Assembly: GCF_000292345.1 (NCBI RefSeq)
Contig: NZ_ALOU01000007.1
Span: forward strand, 114,747 to 178,746
Reading direction: 5' to 3'
Length of the DNA stretch: 64,000 bases
From: Cupriavidus sp. BIS7
GTDB taxonomy: Bacteria > Pseudomonadota > Gammaproteobacteria > Burkholderiales > Burkholderiaceae
The notes under the pieces are model-generated. The model was not told the origin of the DNA. It did no database searches and saw nothing but the letters and a program-made list of their open reading frames with translations. This document shows positions 29,161 through 40,468 of the stretch, one piece after another. How positions within the stretch are numbered: position 1 is the first letter of the stretch; every line of letters starts with the position of its first letter. A program made the position numbers and the translations under genes.

Positions 29161-29208
29161 TAGCTGTGTTCTCGTGCTACTCGAAGCCAGCAGGTGCTGG
29201 ACGCCGAA

Positions 29209-30828
29209 TCACTCCCACTCGATCGTTGCAGGCGGCTTGCCCGACACGTCGTACACCACCCGGTTCAGCCCGCGCACCTCGTTGATGATGCGGTTCGAGC
29301 AGCGGCCCAGCAGCGCGTACGGCAGATGCGCCCAGTGCGCGGTCATGAAGTCGGTGGTCTGCACGGCGCGCAGCGCCACGACGTAGTCGTACGTGCGGCC
29401 ATCGCCCATCACGCCGACGGACTTCACCGGCAGGAACACGGCGAATGCCTGGCTGGTCAGGTCATACCAGCTCTTGCCCACCTGATTCGGTTCGCACAAG
29501 CCGGCAGCCGCATCCTGCTCCGTCGCGATCGTCTTGCGCAGTTCCTCGATGAAGATCGCATCGGCGCGGCGCAGCAGGTCCGCGTAGTCGCGCTTGACCT
29601 CGCCGAGGATCCGCACGCCCAGGCCCGGGCCAGGGAACGGGTGGCGATAGACCATTTCCGGCGGCAGGCCCAGCGCCACGCCCAGTTCGCGCACCTCGTC
29701 CTTGAACAGGTCGCGCAGCGGTTCCAGCAGCTTCAGGCCCAGCGTTTCCGGCAGACCACCGACGTTGTGGTGGCTCTTGATCGTGGTTGCCTTCTTGGTC
29801 TTGGTGCCGCCCGATTCCACCACGTCCGGGTAGATGGTGCCCTGCGCCAGCCACTTGGCGTTGCTCAGCTTCTTCGCCTCGGCCTGGAATACCTCGACGA
29901 ACTCGCGGCCGATGATCTTGCGCTTCTGCTCGGGATCGGTCACGCCGGCCAGATGGCCGAGGAACTGCTCGGAGGCATCGATGTGGACGACCTTCGCATG
30001 CAGGCGGCCCGCGAACATCTCCATCACCATCTTGCCTTCATCCAGGCGCAGCAGGCCGTGATCGACGAACACGCAGGTCAGCTTGTCGCCAATCGCGCGG
30101 TGGATCAGCGCAGCAGCCACAGACGAATCGACACCACCGGACAGGCCGAGGATCACCTCCTCATCGCCCACTTGCTCGCGAATTTTTGCGACGGCTTCGG
30201 CGATGTGATCGCGCATGACCCAATCAGCCTTCGTACCGCAGATCTGCAGCACGAAGCGCTCGAGCATCTCGCGACCCTTCGACGTATGCGTAACTTCCGG
30301 GTGGAACTGCACGCCGTAATAGCCCCGTGCTTCGTCGGCGATGCCGGCGATCGGGCAGCTCGGCGTGGAGGCCATCAGCTTGAAGCCTTCCGGCAGCGCC
30401 GTGACCTTGTCGCCGTGGCTCATCCAGACCTTGAGCATGCCGTGGCCTTCGTCCGTGGCAAAGTCCTCGATGCCCTTGAGCAGGTTCGTGTGGCCATGCG
30501 CACGCACCTCGGCATAGCCGAACTCGCGCGTATCGCTCCACTCCACCTTACCGCCCAGCTGCACGGCCATCGTCTGCATGCCGTAGCAGATGCCAAGCAC
30601 CGGAACACCGAGGTCCCATACGGCCTGCGGCGCGCGCAGTTGATGGTCTTCGTAGGTGCTGGCGTGGCTGCCGGACAGGATGATGCCCTTCGGCGCGAAG
30701 TCGCGCACGAACTCGTCGGTAACGTCGTTCGGATGGATTTCGCAGTAGACGTGCGCCTCGCGAACGCGGCGGGCGATCAGTTGCGTGACTTGCGAGCCGA
30801 AATCAAGAATGAGGATTTTGTCGTGCAT
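29209..30828 (-). CDS. guaA: GMP synthase (glutamine-hydrolysing)
   Basis: Converts XMP to GMP using glutamine and ATP. The 539 residues show the amidotransferase triad (Cys81 in [10 protein letters not shown], His-Pro-Glu in VQFHPEVTH), the PP-loop ATP site [15 protein letters not shown], and the C-terminal dimerisation domain with [16 protein letters not shown]. It follows guaB and a small membrane-protein gene on the same strand and overlaps the latter by 26 bp, so the three are probably co-transcribed as a purine unit ending at the terminator downstream. Confidence 0.95.
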   Translation of the reverse strand: MHDKILILDFGSQVTQLIARRVREAHVYCEIHPNDVTDEFVRDFAPKGIILSGSHASTYEDHQLRAPQAVWDLGVPVLGICYGMQTMAVQLGGKVEWSDTREFGYAEVRAHGHTNLLKGIEDFATDEGHGMLKVWMSHGDKVTALPEGFKLMASTPSCPIAGIADEARGYYGVQFHPEVTHTSKGREMLERFVLQICGTKADWVMRDHIAEAVAKIREQVGDEEVILGLSGGVDSSVAAALIHRAIGDKLTCVFVDHGLLRLDEGKMVMEMFAGRLHAKVVHIDASEQFLGHLAGVTDPEQKRKIIGREFVEVFQAEAKKLSNAKWLAQGTIYPDVVESGGTKTKKATTIKSHHNVGGLPETLGLKLLEPLRDLFKDEVRELGVALGLPPEMVYRHPFPGPGLGVRILGEVKRDYADLLRRADAIFIEELRKTIATEQDAAAGLCEPNQVGKSWYDLTSQAFAVFLPVKSVGVMGDGRTYDYVVALRAVQTTDFMTAHWAHLPYALLGRCSNRIINEVRGLNRVVYDVSGKPPATIEWE

Positions 30829-31453
30829 GATTGGCAGTTGGCAGTGCTTCCGGATCGGGTTCGGGCATCACCTCGGTGCCCGGACCATAGCCGGGCGGTG
30901 GCGTGATGCCCGGCTCGCGCCGGTATTCTGGAGATGCGGGGGATACGGGGGATGCATTCGGGCGCGCCGGACGGGCCGCACCAGGTTCGTTGTTCGGATA
31001 GTAGCCATCGGCCGCGCCGCTATCGCGGTCAGCCCTGGCCAGTTCAGCCTGCTGCCGTTCACGCAGGCGCACCTTCTTGGCCGCAGGAATCTGCACGATG
31101 GCGAAGAAGATCAGCACCGCGGCCAGCGTCAGCAGCCAGATCTTTCCGGCGCCTTGCACCGGCATGTCGAGGAACAGCGTCCAGGCGGCAACCAGCACCG
31201 CACTGACCAGGTTCACGTAGCCCGTGGTCCGCGCCACCGCGACGGTCAGTTGGCCGTTGATGGTGGCCTGGAACAGCAGCCAGGACAGCCCGATCGTCGC
31301 CACGCCAAGCAACTGGCCGAACAGGGCCGGCTGGGGTTGCGGCAATTGCAACGCCGCGTACAGCGTGGTGAACGGCGACATCAGCAGCAGGATGCCGAGC
31401 AGTAACTCGAGCAATGCGTCGAAGAACAGCACGGCTCGCAGCAATACTTTCAT
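30803..31453 (-). CDS. Unknown four-helix membrane protein between guaB and guaA
   Basis: I do not recognise this 216-residue protein. The first ~130 residues hold four predicted membrane helices (starting [20 protein letters not shown] and ending [17 protein letters not shown]); after [12 protein letters not shown] the remaining ~85 residues form a Pro/Ala/Arg-rich tail ([22 protein letters not shown]) likely to be disordered and cytoplasmic. It sits 86 bp after guaB and runs 26 bp into guaA. Its position in the gua operon suggests co-expression, but there is no evidence of a purine role. Confidence 0.72.
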   Translation of the reverse strand: MKVLLRAVLFFDALLELLLGILLLMSPFTTLYAALQLPQPQPALFGQLLGVATIGLSWLLFQATINGQLTVAVARTTGYVNLVSAVLVAAWTLFLDMPVQGAGKIWLLTLAAVLIFFAIVQIPAAKKVRLRERQQAELARADRDSGAADGYYPNNEPGAARPARPNASPVSPASPEYRREPGITPPPGYGPGTEVMPEPDPEALPTANHARQNPHS

Positions 31454-31539
31454 GAGCGCTCCTTCTTGCGGCGCGGCCGCGCGGCCCCGTCAACGTCGAC
31501 GAAGCCAGCGCGGCCGTGGTGAAAGGCACCAGATCGAAA

Positions 31540-33003
31540 TCAATCGATATGGTAGTTCGGCGCTTCCTTGGTGATCTGCACGTCGTGCACGTGCGATTCA
31601 CGCATGCCTGCAGCAGTGATCTGCACAAACTCGGCAGTGTCGTGCCACTGGGCAATCGAGCTGGCGCCGCAGTAACCCATCGACGCGCGGATACCACCGG
31701 TGAGCTGGTGGATGATCGCCTGCACCGAGCCCTTGTAAGGCACACGGCCTTCGATGCCTTCGGGCACGAGCTTGTCGACGTTGGCGGTGTTGTCTTCCTG
31801 GAAGTAACGGTCGGCAGCGCCATCCTTCATGGCACCAACCGAACCCATGCCGCGGTAGCTCTTGAACGAACGGCCCTGGTACAGGAACACTTCGCCCGGC
31901 GCTTCCTCGGTACCCGAGAACATGCCGCCCATCATCACGGTGTGCGCGCCAGCCGCCAGCGCCTTGGCCACGTCACCCGAGTAACGCACGCCGCCGTCGG
32001 CGATCAGCGGCACATCGGTGCCCTTCAGCGCTTCGGCTACGTTCGACACGGCGGTGATCTGCGGCACGCCGACGCCTGCGACGATACGCGTGGTGCAGAT
32101 CGAACCCGGGCCGATACCGACCTTGACGCCATCCGCGCCATGCTCGACCAGCGCCAGCGCTGCCGCGCCGGTGGCGATATTGCCGCCAACCACCTGAACC
32201 TGCGGGAAGTTCTGCTTGACCCAGCGCACGCGGTCCAGCACGCCCTGGCTATGGCCGTGGGCAGTATCGACCACGATCACGTCCACGCCTGCCTTGACCA
32301 GCAATTCCACACGCTCGTCGTTATCCGGGCCCACGCCCACCGCGGCGCCTACGCGCAGTTGGCCATGTGCATCCTTGCTGGCCAGCGGATTGTCCACGGC
32401 CTTCTGGATGTCCTTCACCGTGATCAGGCCACGCAGTTCGAATGCGCTGTTGACCACCAGCACGCGCTCCAGGCGGTGGCGGTTCATCAGACGCTTGGCT
32501 TCTTCCAGCGGCGCGCCTTCGGCCACGGTCACCAGCTTTTCGCGCGGCGTCATCTTGGCGCGCACCGGGGCGTCAAGCTCTTCCTCGAAACGCAGGTCGC
32601 GGTTGGTAATGATGCCGATCACGGTCTTGCCTTCAAGCACCGGGAAACCCGAAATGCCGTGCTGCTGCGACAGGGCGATCACATCACGCACCTTCATTTC
32701 CGGCGAAATGGTGATCGGGTCACGCAGCACACCGGACTCATAGCGCTTCACACGCGCCACTTCGCGCGCTTGATCAGCCGGCTTCAAATTCTTGTGAACG
32801 ATACCGATACCGCCGGACTGCGCCATCGAAATGGCCAGGCGAGCTTCCGTCACGGTATCCATGGCGGCGGAAACCAGCGGAATGTTGAGTTCGATCGAAC
32901 GGGTCAGGCGGGTGCGGAGGGAAACATCCCGGGGCAGGACGGCCGAATAGGCCGGGACGAGCAGCACGTCATCGAATGTGAGTGCTTTCTGGACAAGACG
33001 CAT
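31540..33003 (-). CDS. guaB: Inosine-5'-monophosphate dehydrogenase
   Basis: Oxidises IMP to XMP, the committed step to GMP. The 487 residues have the (beta/alpha)8 barrel interrupted by two CBS domains (about residues 95-205, [20 protein letters not shown] and [12 protein letters not shown]), the catalytic loop [17 protein letters not shown] with the thioimidate Cys, the [17 protein letters not shown] phosphate site and the mobile flap [17 protein letters not shown] box lies just upstream and AGAGGA precedes the ATG. First gene of a guaB-(membrane gene)-guaA unit. Confidence 0.96.
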   Translation of the reverse strand: MRLVQKALTFDDVLLVPAYSAVLPRDVSLRTRLTRSIELNIPLVSAAMDTVTEARLAISMAQSGGIGIVHKNLKPADQAREVARVKRYESGVLRDPITISPEMKVRDVIALSQQHGISGFPVLEGKTVIGIITNRDLRFEEELDAPVRAKMTPREKLVTVAEGAPLEEAKRLMNRHRLERVLVVNSAFELRGLITVKDIQKAVDNPLASKDAHGQLRVGAAVGVGPDNDERVELLVKAGVDVIVVDTAHGHSQGVLDRVRWVKQNFPQVQVVGGNIATGAAALALVEHGADGVKVGIGPGSICTTRIVAGVGVPQITAVSNVAEALKGTDVPLIADGGVRYSGDVAKALAAGAHTVMMGGMFSGTEEAPGEVFLYQGRSFKSYRGMGSVGAMKDGAADRYFQEDNTANVDKLVPEGIEGRVPYKGSVQAIIHQLTGGIRASMGYCGASSIAQWHDTAEFVQITAAGMRESHVHDVQITKEAPNYHID

Positions 33004-33029
33004 AGCGAATCCTCTAGGCGCAAAAGCAG

Positions 33030-33035
33030 ATTATA
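33030..33035 (-). promoter_or_regulatory. -10 box of the guaB promoter
   Basis: The minus strand carries a perfect TATAAT 27 bp before the guaB ATG, which would give a leader of about 20 bases. No good -35 hexamer is visible, and I see no PurR-like site. Confidence 0.45.
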
Positions 33036-33128
33036 CAGGAATGCAGGATTTGCTGATGCGTTATTGCAGTGCCTTTGCTAATCTCGGCCTCCTTTTTCGG
33101 CGACCAGCAAGGACGGATTGGGGAGACC

Positions 33129-34088
33129 ATGGGAATCGGTGTGTTGTGCGGCCTGATGGCGGGCGCTTTCTGGGGGATGGTTTTCATCGCGCCCAAGTTG
33201 CTGCCGGCATTTTCGCCATGGGAACTCGCGATTGGCCGGTATTTGGCCTATGGCCTGGTGGCACTTGTCGCGGCCTTGCCGCTGATGCGGCGCCTCGCAC
33301 GCAAACTGACGCGCGCCGACTGCCTTGCCCTGCTGCGCCAGGCGTTCACCGGCAACCTGCTCTACTACGTGCTGCTGGCCTTTGGCGTGCAGCTTGCGGG
33401 CGTGGGGCCAACGTCGCTGATCATCGGCATCCTGCCGATCTCGGTCACCCTGATGGGCCGGCGCGACCACGGCGCCGTGCCGCTGCGCCGCCTGGTGCTG
33501 CCATTGCTCGTGGTGGCCGCCGGCATCGCCTGCATCAATATCGACCTGTTTGGCGGCGTCGGGAGCGCACATGGCGCCGCGGTCAGCGCGGCGGCGCGCC
33601 CCGTCTGGCAGAAGTTCGCGGGCGTGGTCTGCGCGGCTGGCGCACTGGTCTGCTGGACGCTGTACGCCGTGGACAACGCACGCTACCTGCAGCGCAACCC
33701 CCAGTACAGCGGCAACGAATGGTCCGCGCTCTACGGCCTCTCCACCGGCCTTGTGTCCCTTGTGCTCGGCAGCATCGGCTGGCTGGCATTTGGCGATATC
33801 TTGACCGCGCCTGGCAGCAGTCGGGACTGGCAGTGGTTCTGGACCATCAACGCAGCCGTGGCACTCGGAGCGTCGCTAATTGGCAACAACCTCTGGAACA
33901 TTTCCAGCCGCCGATTGCCGCTGACGCTATCTGGTCAGATGATCGTTTTCGAGACGCTGTTCGCGCTGGCATACGGCTTTGTGTTCGATCACCGCTGGCC
34001 ACGGCCGCTTGAAATCGCGGCGATCGTGTTGCTGATGGCCGGCGTGGCGTGGTCCGTGCGCTTGCACGCGACCGACAAGTCTCAGTAG
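33129..34088 (+). CDS. EamA/DMT superfamily transporter
   Basis: An inner-membrane permease of the drug/metabolite transporter superfamily with two EamA repeats, about ten hydrophobic helices in 319 residues; substrate unknown. Landmarks are LMAGAFWGMVFIAPKLLPAF in helix 1 and LSGQMIVFETLFALAYGFVF in the second repeat (the conserved late-repeat Glu). The ATG at 33129 (MGIGVLCGLMAGAFWG) is chosen since homology to the fold begins there, with AAGGA and GGGAG upstream; the frame opens at 33069. It is divergent from guaB. Confidence 0.82.
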   Translation: MGIGVLCGLMAGAFWGMVFIAPKLLPAFSPWELAIGRYLAYGLVALVAALPLMRRLARKLTRADCLALLRQAFTGNLLYYVLLAFGVQLAGVGPTSLIIGILPISVTLMGRRDHGAVPLRRLVLPLLVVAAGIACINIDLFGGVGSAHGAAVSAAARPVWQKFAGVVCAAGALVCWTLYAVDNARYLQRNPQYSGNEWSALYGLSTGLVSLVLGSIGWLAFGDILTAPGSSRDWQWFWTINAAVALGASLIGNNLWNISSRRLPLTLSGQMIVFETLFALAYGFVFDHRWPRPLEIAAIVLLMAGVAWSVRLHATDKSQ

Positions 34089-34183
34089 ACTAGCGGCCAA
34101 TGACGCACGGGTCACTTCGCTGTCAACCCCACTGGCGTCTGATGCCCATCGCAACCCGCTGACCACCTGTTGACGCTTTCGCC

Positions 34184-34726
34184 ATGAACCGATCGTCCGC
34201 GCTGTACCTGCTGATTGCTGCAAGCCTCGCCGTGCCAGGCACGGCGTTCTCTCAATGGCAATGGAAGGAAGCCAACGGGCGCACGGTCTACAGCGATGTC
34301 CCGCCGCCGCCGTCAGTACCGGATCGGGCCATCATCGTGGCCCCGGGCCGCGTAGCGGGCGCCTACCGCCCCGTTGAGGCGGACACCGCACCGAAAGCAG
34401 ATGGTCAGGCCAAGGCAGATGCGCCGCGCATGCAGACTGCCAGCGCCAAGTCCGCCAGCAACAAGCCGAGCGACCCGGATGCCGATTTCCGCGAGCGCCG
34501 CGAAGCGCGCATCAAGGCGGACCTCGATGCAGCCACCAAGGAGCGCGAGCAGTTGGCCAAACAGCAGAACTGCCAGGAACTGCGCAACTATGCAACGGGC
34601 CTGAGCGAAGGCATGCGCGCGGCGAAAGCCGGCCCCGACGGCGCACCCGTGCGCATGAACAATGACGAACGGACCGCGGAACTGACCCGGACCAACGAAG
34701 CCCTGCAGCAGCAATGCAGTAGCTGA
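34184..34726 (+). CDS. Secreted DUF4124 domain protein
   Basis: A 180-residue exported protein of unknown function. A signal peptide (residues 1-23, cleavage near AFS|QWQW) is followed at once by the DUF4124 motif WQWKEANGRTVYSDVPPPP, a short beta domain common in proteobacterial periplasmic proteins. The rest is a Lys/Ala-rich helical region (FRERREARIKADLDAATKER) with two cysteines (QQNCQEL and the C-terminal QQCSS) that could form a disulfide. It stands between the EamA gene and the convergent rnfH. Confidence 0.8.
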   Translation: MNRSSALYLLIAASLAVPGTAFSQWQWKEANGRTVYSDVPPPPSVPDRAIIVAPGRVAGAYRPVEADTAPKADGQAKADAPRMQTASAKSASNKPSDPDADFRERREARIKADLDAATKEREQLAKQQNCQELRNYATGLSEGMRAAKAGPDGAPVRMNNDERTAELTRTNEALQQQCSS

Positions 34727-34741
34727 CCTGCCCTGCCGCGA

Positions 34742-35098
34742 TCAATCGCCCTGGCTGCCCCTGCGCAGCCATTTCTGGCCCTCGCGCGTCCCCGTCTCAC
34801 GAGTCTTCTGCACCCGCTTGCGCCGAGCCGCCTTCGGGTCGGCGGTCAGCGGGCGATACACCTCGACGCGGTCCCCCGGACGCACCGGCGTATCCAGCGT
34901 CTTGAGCTTGCCAAAGATGCCGACGCGCAGCGTCGTCGGATCCACCTCGGGATGTGCTTGTGTCAGGCCGCTCGCCTGTATCGCGCCTATGATCGTCGTG
35001 CCAGCAGGAACATCCAGTTCCTTCAGGAACACGGCGTCGGGGAGCGCGTAGCAGACGGTCAGGCGCACCATGGCCTGTGGCTCAATCGTTGTTGGCAT
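34742..35098 (-). CDS. rnfH: RnfH family ubiquitin-like protein
   Basis: A small beta-grasp protein of the RnfH family, whose members accompany ratA in many proteobacteria; function unclear. The core VRLTVCYALPDAVFLKELDV, GIFGKLKTLDTPVRPGDRVEVYRPL is characteristic. The ORF as drawn (118 aa) starts at 35098 and overlaps ratA by 17 bp; an internal ATG at 35071 (MVRLTVCY) would remove the overlap. A basic C-terminal tail (ARRKRVQKTRETG) follows the fold. It is the second gene of ratA-rnfH, convergent with the DUF4124 gene. Confidence 0.88.
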   Translation of the reverse strand: MPTTIEPQAMVRLTVCYALPDAVFLKELDVPAGTTIIGAIQASGLTQAHPEVDPTTLRVGIFGKLKTLDTPVRPGDRVEVYRPLTADPKAARRKRVQKTRETGTREGQKWLRRGSQGD

Positions 35099-35522
35099 AG
35101 ACCACCTCGGCGCGCTTCACGAAGGCATCGACAAAGGTGTTGGCAATCATGCTGAACACTGGCCCGATGATCTTCTCGAGGATGAAGCTTGAAAACTCGT
35201 AGTGCAGGTGAAATTCGATCTTGCACGCGTCGGCACGCAAAGGCGTGAATCGCCACGAGCCGTTGAATACCTTGAAAGGTCCATCGGCGAACGTCATATC
35301 GATCCGGGTCGGACGCTCCTGCACGTTGCGCGTGTGAAAAAACTGCTTGATGCCGTTGAAATGGATATGGATCTTGGCATCCAGCAGCGCGTCAGTCTCC
35401 TCGAAGACTTCCACGCCGCCGCACCACGGCAGGAACTTTGGATAGTCCTCCACGCGCGTTACCAGGTCGTACATCTGTTCGGCCGAAAAACCGAGCAGGA
35501 CGGATTTATGGACATCTGCCAT
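35082..35522 (-). CDS. ratA: RatA/YfjG family START-like protein
   Basis: SRPBCC/START-domain protein related to Coq10 and to E. coli RatA, which has been described as an inhibitor of 70S ribosome formation; in most bacteria a ubiquinone-binding role is equally likely. The 146 residues contain the family-typical FSAEQMYDLVTRVEDYPKFL near the N-terminus, FNGSWRFTPL and the C-terminal amphipathic helix SSFILEKIIGPVFSMIANTF. It is divergent from smpB across a symmetrical promoter region, a conserved arrangement in proteobacteria. Confidence 0.88.
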   Translation of the reverse strand: MADVHKSVLLGFSAEQMYDLVTRVEDYPKFLPWCGGVEVFEETDALLDAKIHIHFNGIKQFFHTRNVQERPTRIDMTFADGPFKVFNGSWRFTPLRADACKIEFHLHYEFSSFILEKIIGPVFSMIANTFVDAFVKRAEVVYANND

Positions 35523-35572
35523 GTATACGGATTGCGGGGCGCTGCCGGACTGGGCCGGGGCCGGAACGGTTT

Positions 35573-35592
35573 GCTAAAATCGCAATTTTAGC
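35573..35592. promoter_or_regulatory. Palindromic bidirectional promoter region of smpB and ratA
   Basis: A perfect 20-bp inverted repeat, GCTAAAAT-CGCA-ATTTTAGC, places a TAAAAT -10-like box on each strand. On the plus strand it is an extended -10 (TGC-TAAAAT, 35572-35580), 119 bp before smpB; on the minus strand TAAAAT (35590-35585) lies 63 bp before ratA. No clear -35 boxes are visible. Confidence 0.5.
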
Positions 35593-35699
35593 CGACAGCC
35601 GCGCGCACGGCACGCCCCGCCCTGCCAGTACCCTACCCGGCTTACCCATGCCGCCCCCGAACCCGTGGCGGCACACACGTTTAGGAACCCACTTCCCGC

Positions 35700-36149
35700 A
35701 TGACGATCGCTGAAAACAAGAAGGCCTTTTTCGACTACTTCATTGAAGAGCGGTATGAGGCCGGGGTCGTGCTCGAGGGCTGGGAGGTCAAGGCGATTCG
35801 CGCCGGGCGCGTTCAGATCAAGGAAGGCTACGTCGTGGTGCGCGATGCAGAAATGTTCCTGATCGGCGCGCATATCAGCCCGCTGCAAAGCGCCTCCACC
35901 CACGTCCAGCCCGACCCGGTCCGCACGCGCAAACTGTTGCTCAAGGCCGACGAAATCAAGAAACTGATCGGCAAGGTAGAGCAGCGCGGCTATACGCTGG
36001 TACCGCTGAACCTTCACTACACGCGCGGCCGCGTCAAATGCGAAATTGGCCTCGCCAAGGGCAAGAAGCAGTTCGACAAGCGCGAAACCGAGAAGAACCG
36101 CGACTGGCAGCGCGAGAAGGCACGCCTCATGAAGGGCGCCAAGGAATAG
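35700..36149 (+). CDS. smpB: SsrA-binding protein SmpB
   Basis: Binds tmRNA and guides it to stalled ribosomes in trans-translation. The 149-residue protein shows the beta-barrel motifs [36 protein letters not shown] and [14 protein letters not shown], followed by [27 protein letters not shown] and the basic C-terminal tail ([18 protein letters not shown]) that enters the mRNA channel. It is alone on its strand, divergent from ratA-rnfH, and ends at a bidirectional terminator. The ssrA gene is not in the window. Confidence 0.96.
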   Translation: MTIAENKKAFFDYFIEERYEAGVVLEGWEVKAIRAGRVQIKEGYVVVRDAEMFLIGAHISPLQSASTHVQPDPVRTRKLLLKADEIKKLIGKVEQRGYTLVPLNLHYTRGRVKCEIGLAKGKKQFDKRETEKNRDWQREKARLMKGAKE

Positions 36150-36172
36150 TCTCGGCGCGGCCTTTTTCATGA

Positions 36173-36198
36173 AAAACGGAGGCAAATGCCTCCGTTTT
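36173..36198. terminator. Bidirectional terminator between smpB and the SPFH gene
   Basis: AAAACGGAGGC (36173-36183) and GCCTCCGTTTT (36188-36198) form an 11-bp stem with a four-base loop, with T's at the end on both strands. It lies between the convergent smpB and SPFH-protein genes. Confidence 0.88.
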
Positions 36199-36227
36199 CG
36201 CTTCTGCCGGCTCCATTCCGGGACCGA

Positions 36228-37166
36228 TCAAGCCACCTTCTCGGCCTTCTGACCCTTCACAATCTGTAGTGCGGACGCGATCATCGAGCTCATTTCCCCA
36301 AGGTTGCCCGGGACGATCAGCGTATTGCCCTGCTTGGCAAGATTGCCAAATGCGGCCACATATTCCTCGGCAACCTTCAGATTGACGGCCTCGGTGCCGC
36401 CTTCGCCACGGATGGCATGGCCGATCTTCTCGATTGCCTGTGCATTTGCCTCTGCCACGGCCAGGATCGCGGCCGCCTCGCCCTGCGCCTTGTTGATGGC
36501 CGCCTGCCTCTCGCCCTCGGACTTCTGGATGGCCGCCTCCCGCGCGCCGGACGCCAGGTTGATCTGCTCCTGCCGTTTGCCCTCGGACGCAGCGATCAGT
36601 GCACGCTTTTCGCGCTCCGCCGTAATCTGCGCCTGCATCGCATGGAGAATTTCCTTCGGCGGCGTCAGGTCCTTGATCTCGTAGCGCAACACTTTCACGC
36701 CCCAGTTCGCGGCAGCCTCATCCAGTGCATTTACCACGCTGTGGTTGATGAACTCGCGCTCCTCGAAGGTCTTGTCGAGTTCAAGCTTGCCGATCACCGA
36801 ACGCAGCGTGGTCTGCGACAGTTGCGTGATGGCCACCACAAAGTTGCTCGACCCATAGGACGCCTTCATTGGATCGGTGACCTGGAAGTACAGCACCCCA
36901 TCCACCTGAAGCTGCGTATTGTCCTTGGTAATGCAGACCTGGCTCGGCACATCAAGCGGGATCTCCTTGAGGATGTGCTTGTAGGCTACCCGGTCGATGA
37001 ACGGCACGACGATCGACATCCCCGGCGTCAGCGTGGCGTGATAGCGCCCCAGGCGCTCAAGCACCCATGCGTGCTGCTGCGGCACGATCTTGATCGACTT
37101 GGCGATCAGCACGATGGCGGCGATAAGCAGGATCAGCGGAAACAGACCAAGCTGATAGGCGAGCAT
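36228..37166 (-). CDS. qmcA: SPFH/band-7 membrane protein (QmcA-like)
   Basis: Stomatin/prohibitin-family scaffold anchored in the inner membrane, thought to organise membrane microdomains and to work with an NfeD partner. The 312 residues have one N-terminal membrane helix (LFPLILLIAAIVLIAKSI), a band-7 domain (VPQQHAWVLERLGRYHATL, LDKTFEEREFINHSVVNALDEAAANWGVKVLRYEIKD in part), and a long coiled-coil helix rich in Ala/Glu/Lys (EREKRALIAASEGKRQEQ), with a final GNLAKQGNTLIVPGNLGEM segment. It is next to the nfeD-like gene on the same strand, the usual pairing. Confidence 0.9.
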   Translation of the reverse strand: MLAYQLGLFPLILLIAAIVLIAKSIKIVPQQHAWVLERLGRYHATLTPGMSIVVPFIDRVAYKHILKEIPLDVPSQVCITKDNTQLQVDGVLYFQVTDPMKASYGSSNFVVAITQLSQTTLRSVIGKLELDKTFEEREFINHSVVNALDEAAANWGVKVLRYEIKDLTPPKEILHAMQAQITAEREKRALIAASEGKRQEQINLASGAREAAIQKSEGERQAAINKAQGEAAAILAVAEANAQAIEKIGHAIRGEGGTEAVNLKVAEEYVAAFGNLAKQGNTLIVPGNLGEMSSMIASALQIVKGQKAEKVA

Positions 37167-37214
37167 GTACGACTCCCTTCAAAAGGATTGACTACTTGTG
37201 TAATGCGAAAGAAA

Positions 37215-37649
37215 TCAGGCCGTGTAATGGCGAGCAACGATCAGCGTGGCGCCGCGCACTTCGACGATGCGATAGCGGCCCGGCTTCGGCTCGCTACCTG
37301 GCGCGAGTTCCACGGTCCAATCGGCACCGCGATATGGCACGCGTGCACGGCGGGAGTCATCCCAGACCGGCACTTCGACTTCCTGGCCGATATCGAGGTT
37401 GACGTCTGGATTGGAAGCAGCATCGCGGCGGCGTAATTTGCCAAAGCGCGTACGGCGTAACAGCACAATTGCCACGATGGCAACCGCCGCCGCGACTATG
37501 GTCTGGATTGGCTCATCAGCGCCCAGTAGCGCGGCAATGCCACCTGCGGCAACTCCGCAGGCGATCATCAGCAGATAGAAAGTCCCCGTTGCCATTTCCG
37601 CGATCACGAGCACGACCGCAGCGGCAAACCAAAGATAGTACGACGTCAT
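37215..37649 (-). CDS. nfeD: NfeD-like membrane protein
   Basis: Short-form NfeD partner of SPFH proteins. The ATG at 37649 (MTSYYLWFAAAVVLVIAEM) has AAAGGAG just upstream and gives 144 residues; the frame continues to 37679 without support. Three or four hydrophobic helices occupy the first ~70 residues, and the C-terminal OB-fold runs from LDIGQEVEVPVWDDSRRARVPYRGADW to the end. It precedes qmcA by 48 bp and is probably co-transcribed. A strong terminator of ppsA separates it from the gene upstream. Confidence 0.88.
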   Translation of the reverse strand: MTSYYLWFAAAVVLVIAEMATGTFYLLMIACGVAAGGIAALLGADEPIQTIVAAAVAIVAIVLLRRTRFGKLRRRDAASNPDVNLDIGQEVEVPVWDDSRRARVPYRGADWTVELAPGSEPKPGRYRIVEVRGATLIVARHYTA

Positions 37650-37690
37650 CCCGCTCCTTTCCCGGAGGAAACAAGACACCCCGCAAAAAC

Positions 37691-37727
37691 AAAAACCCCC
37701 GCCAAACGCCTACGGCGTCTGCGGGGG
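37691..37727 (-). terminator. Terminator downstream of ppsA
   Basis: On the minus strand an outer CCCCCGC/GCGGGGG stem (37721-37727 with 37696-37702) enclosing an inner ACGCC/GGCGT hairpin runs into five T's (37691-37695) and another T-rich stretch. It is 100 bp after the ppsA stop; a second short inverted repeat (CCGGCC-TTCA-GGCCGG, 37769-37784) lies between. Confidence 0.82.
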
Positions 37728-37827
37728 CAGATGGAACACCTGCCGCAGGGCCGGTGTCACGCGGTGTGCCGGCCTTCAGGCCGGACACTGTCTATTCGTG
37801 ATAGTCGCTATTGTGACGCGAAATGCC

Positions 37828-40212
<2,385 letters not shown>

Positions 40213-40338
40213 AAAAGCCTCAAAACAAAGTAAGAAATCTTTCGCACCGACCGGTATGTTGTTGGGGTTCTGTTCCCGGCGGATCGCTTGGCTGAGCAAT
40301 TCCGTGTGCTAGCGGAAGCATTTCATGCTGCGGCGCAC

Positions 40339-40350
40339 ATTGTCGACAAT
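40339..40350. promoter_or_regulatory. Perfect 12-bp palindrome between ppsA and ppsR
   Basis: ATTGTCGACAAT is a perfect inverted repeat near the middle of the 256-bp divergent gap, 127 bp before ppsA and 119 bp before ppsR. It is a candidate operator for a shared regulator; the rest of the gap shows no gene. Confidence 0.4.
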
Positions 40351-40468
40351 TTAGCCGCAGATCGTTGTCCGAACGGCATTGGCGGAATTGCTTAGCCAAA
40401 AGATCGCCGCTATTCTACCGTGCCGCATCGCACTTTCGCGCAGCCGCGGCTTCAAATAATTGTCAGAC

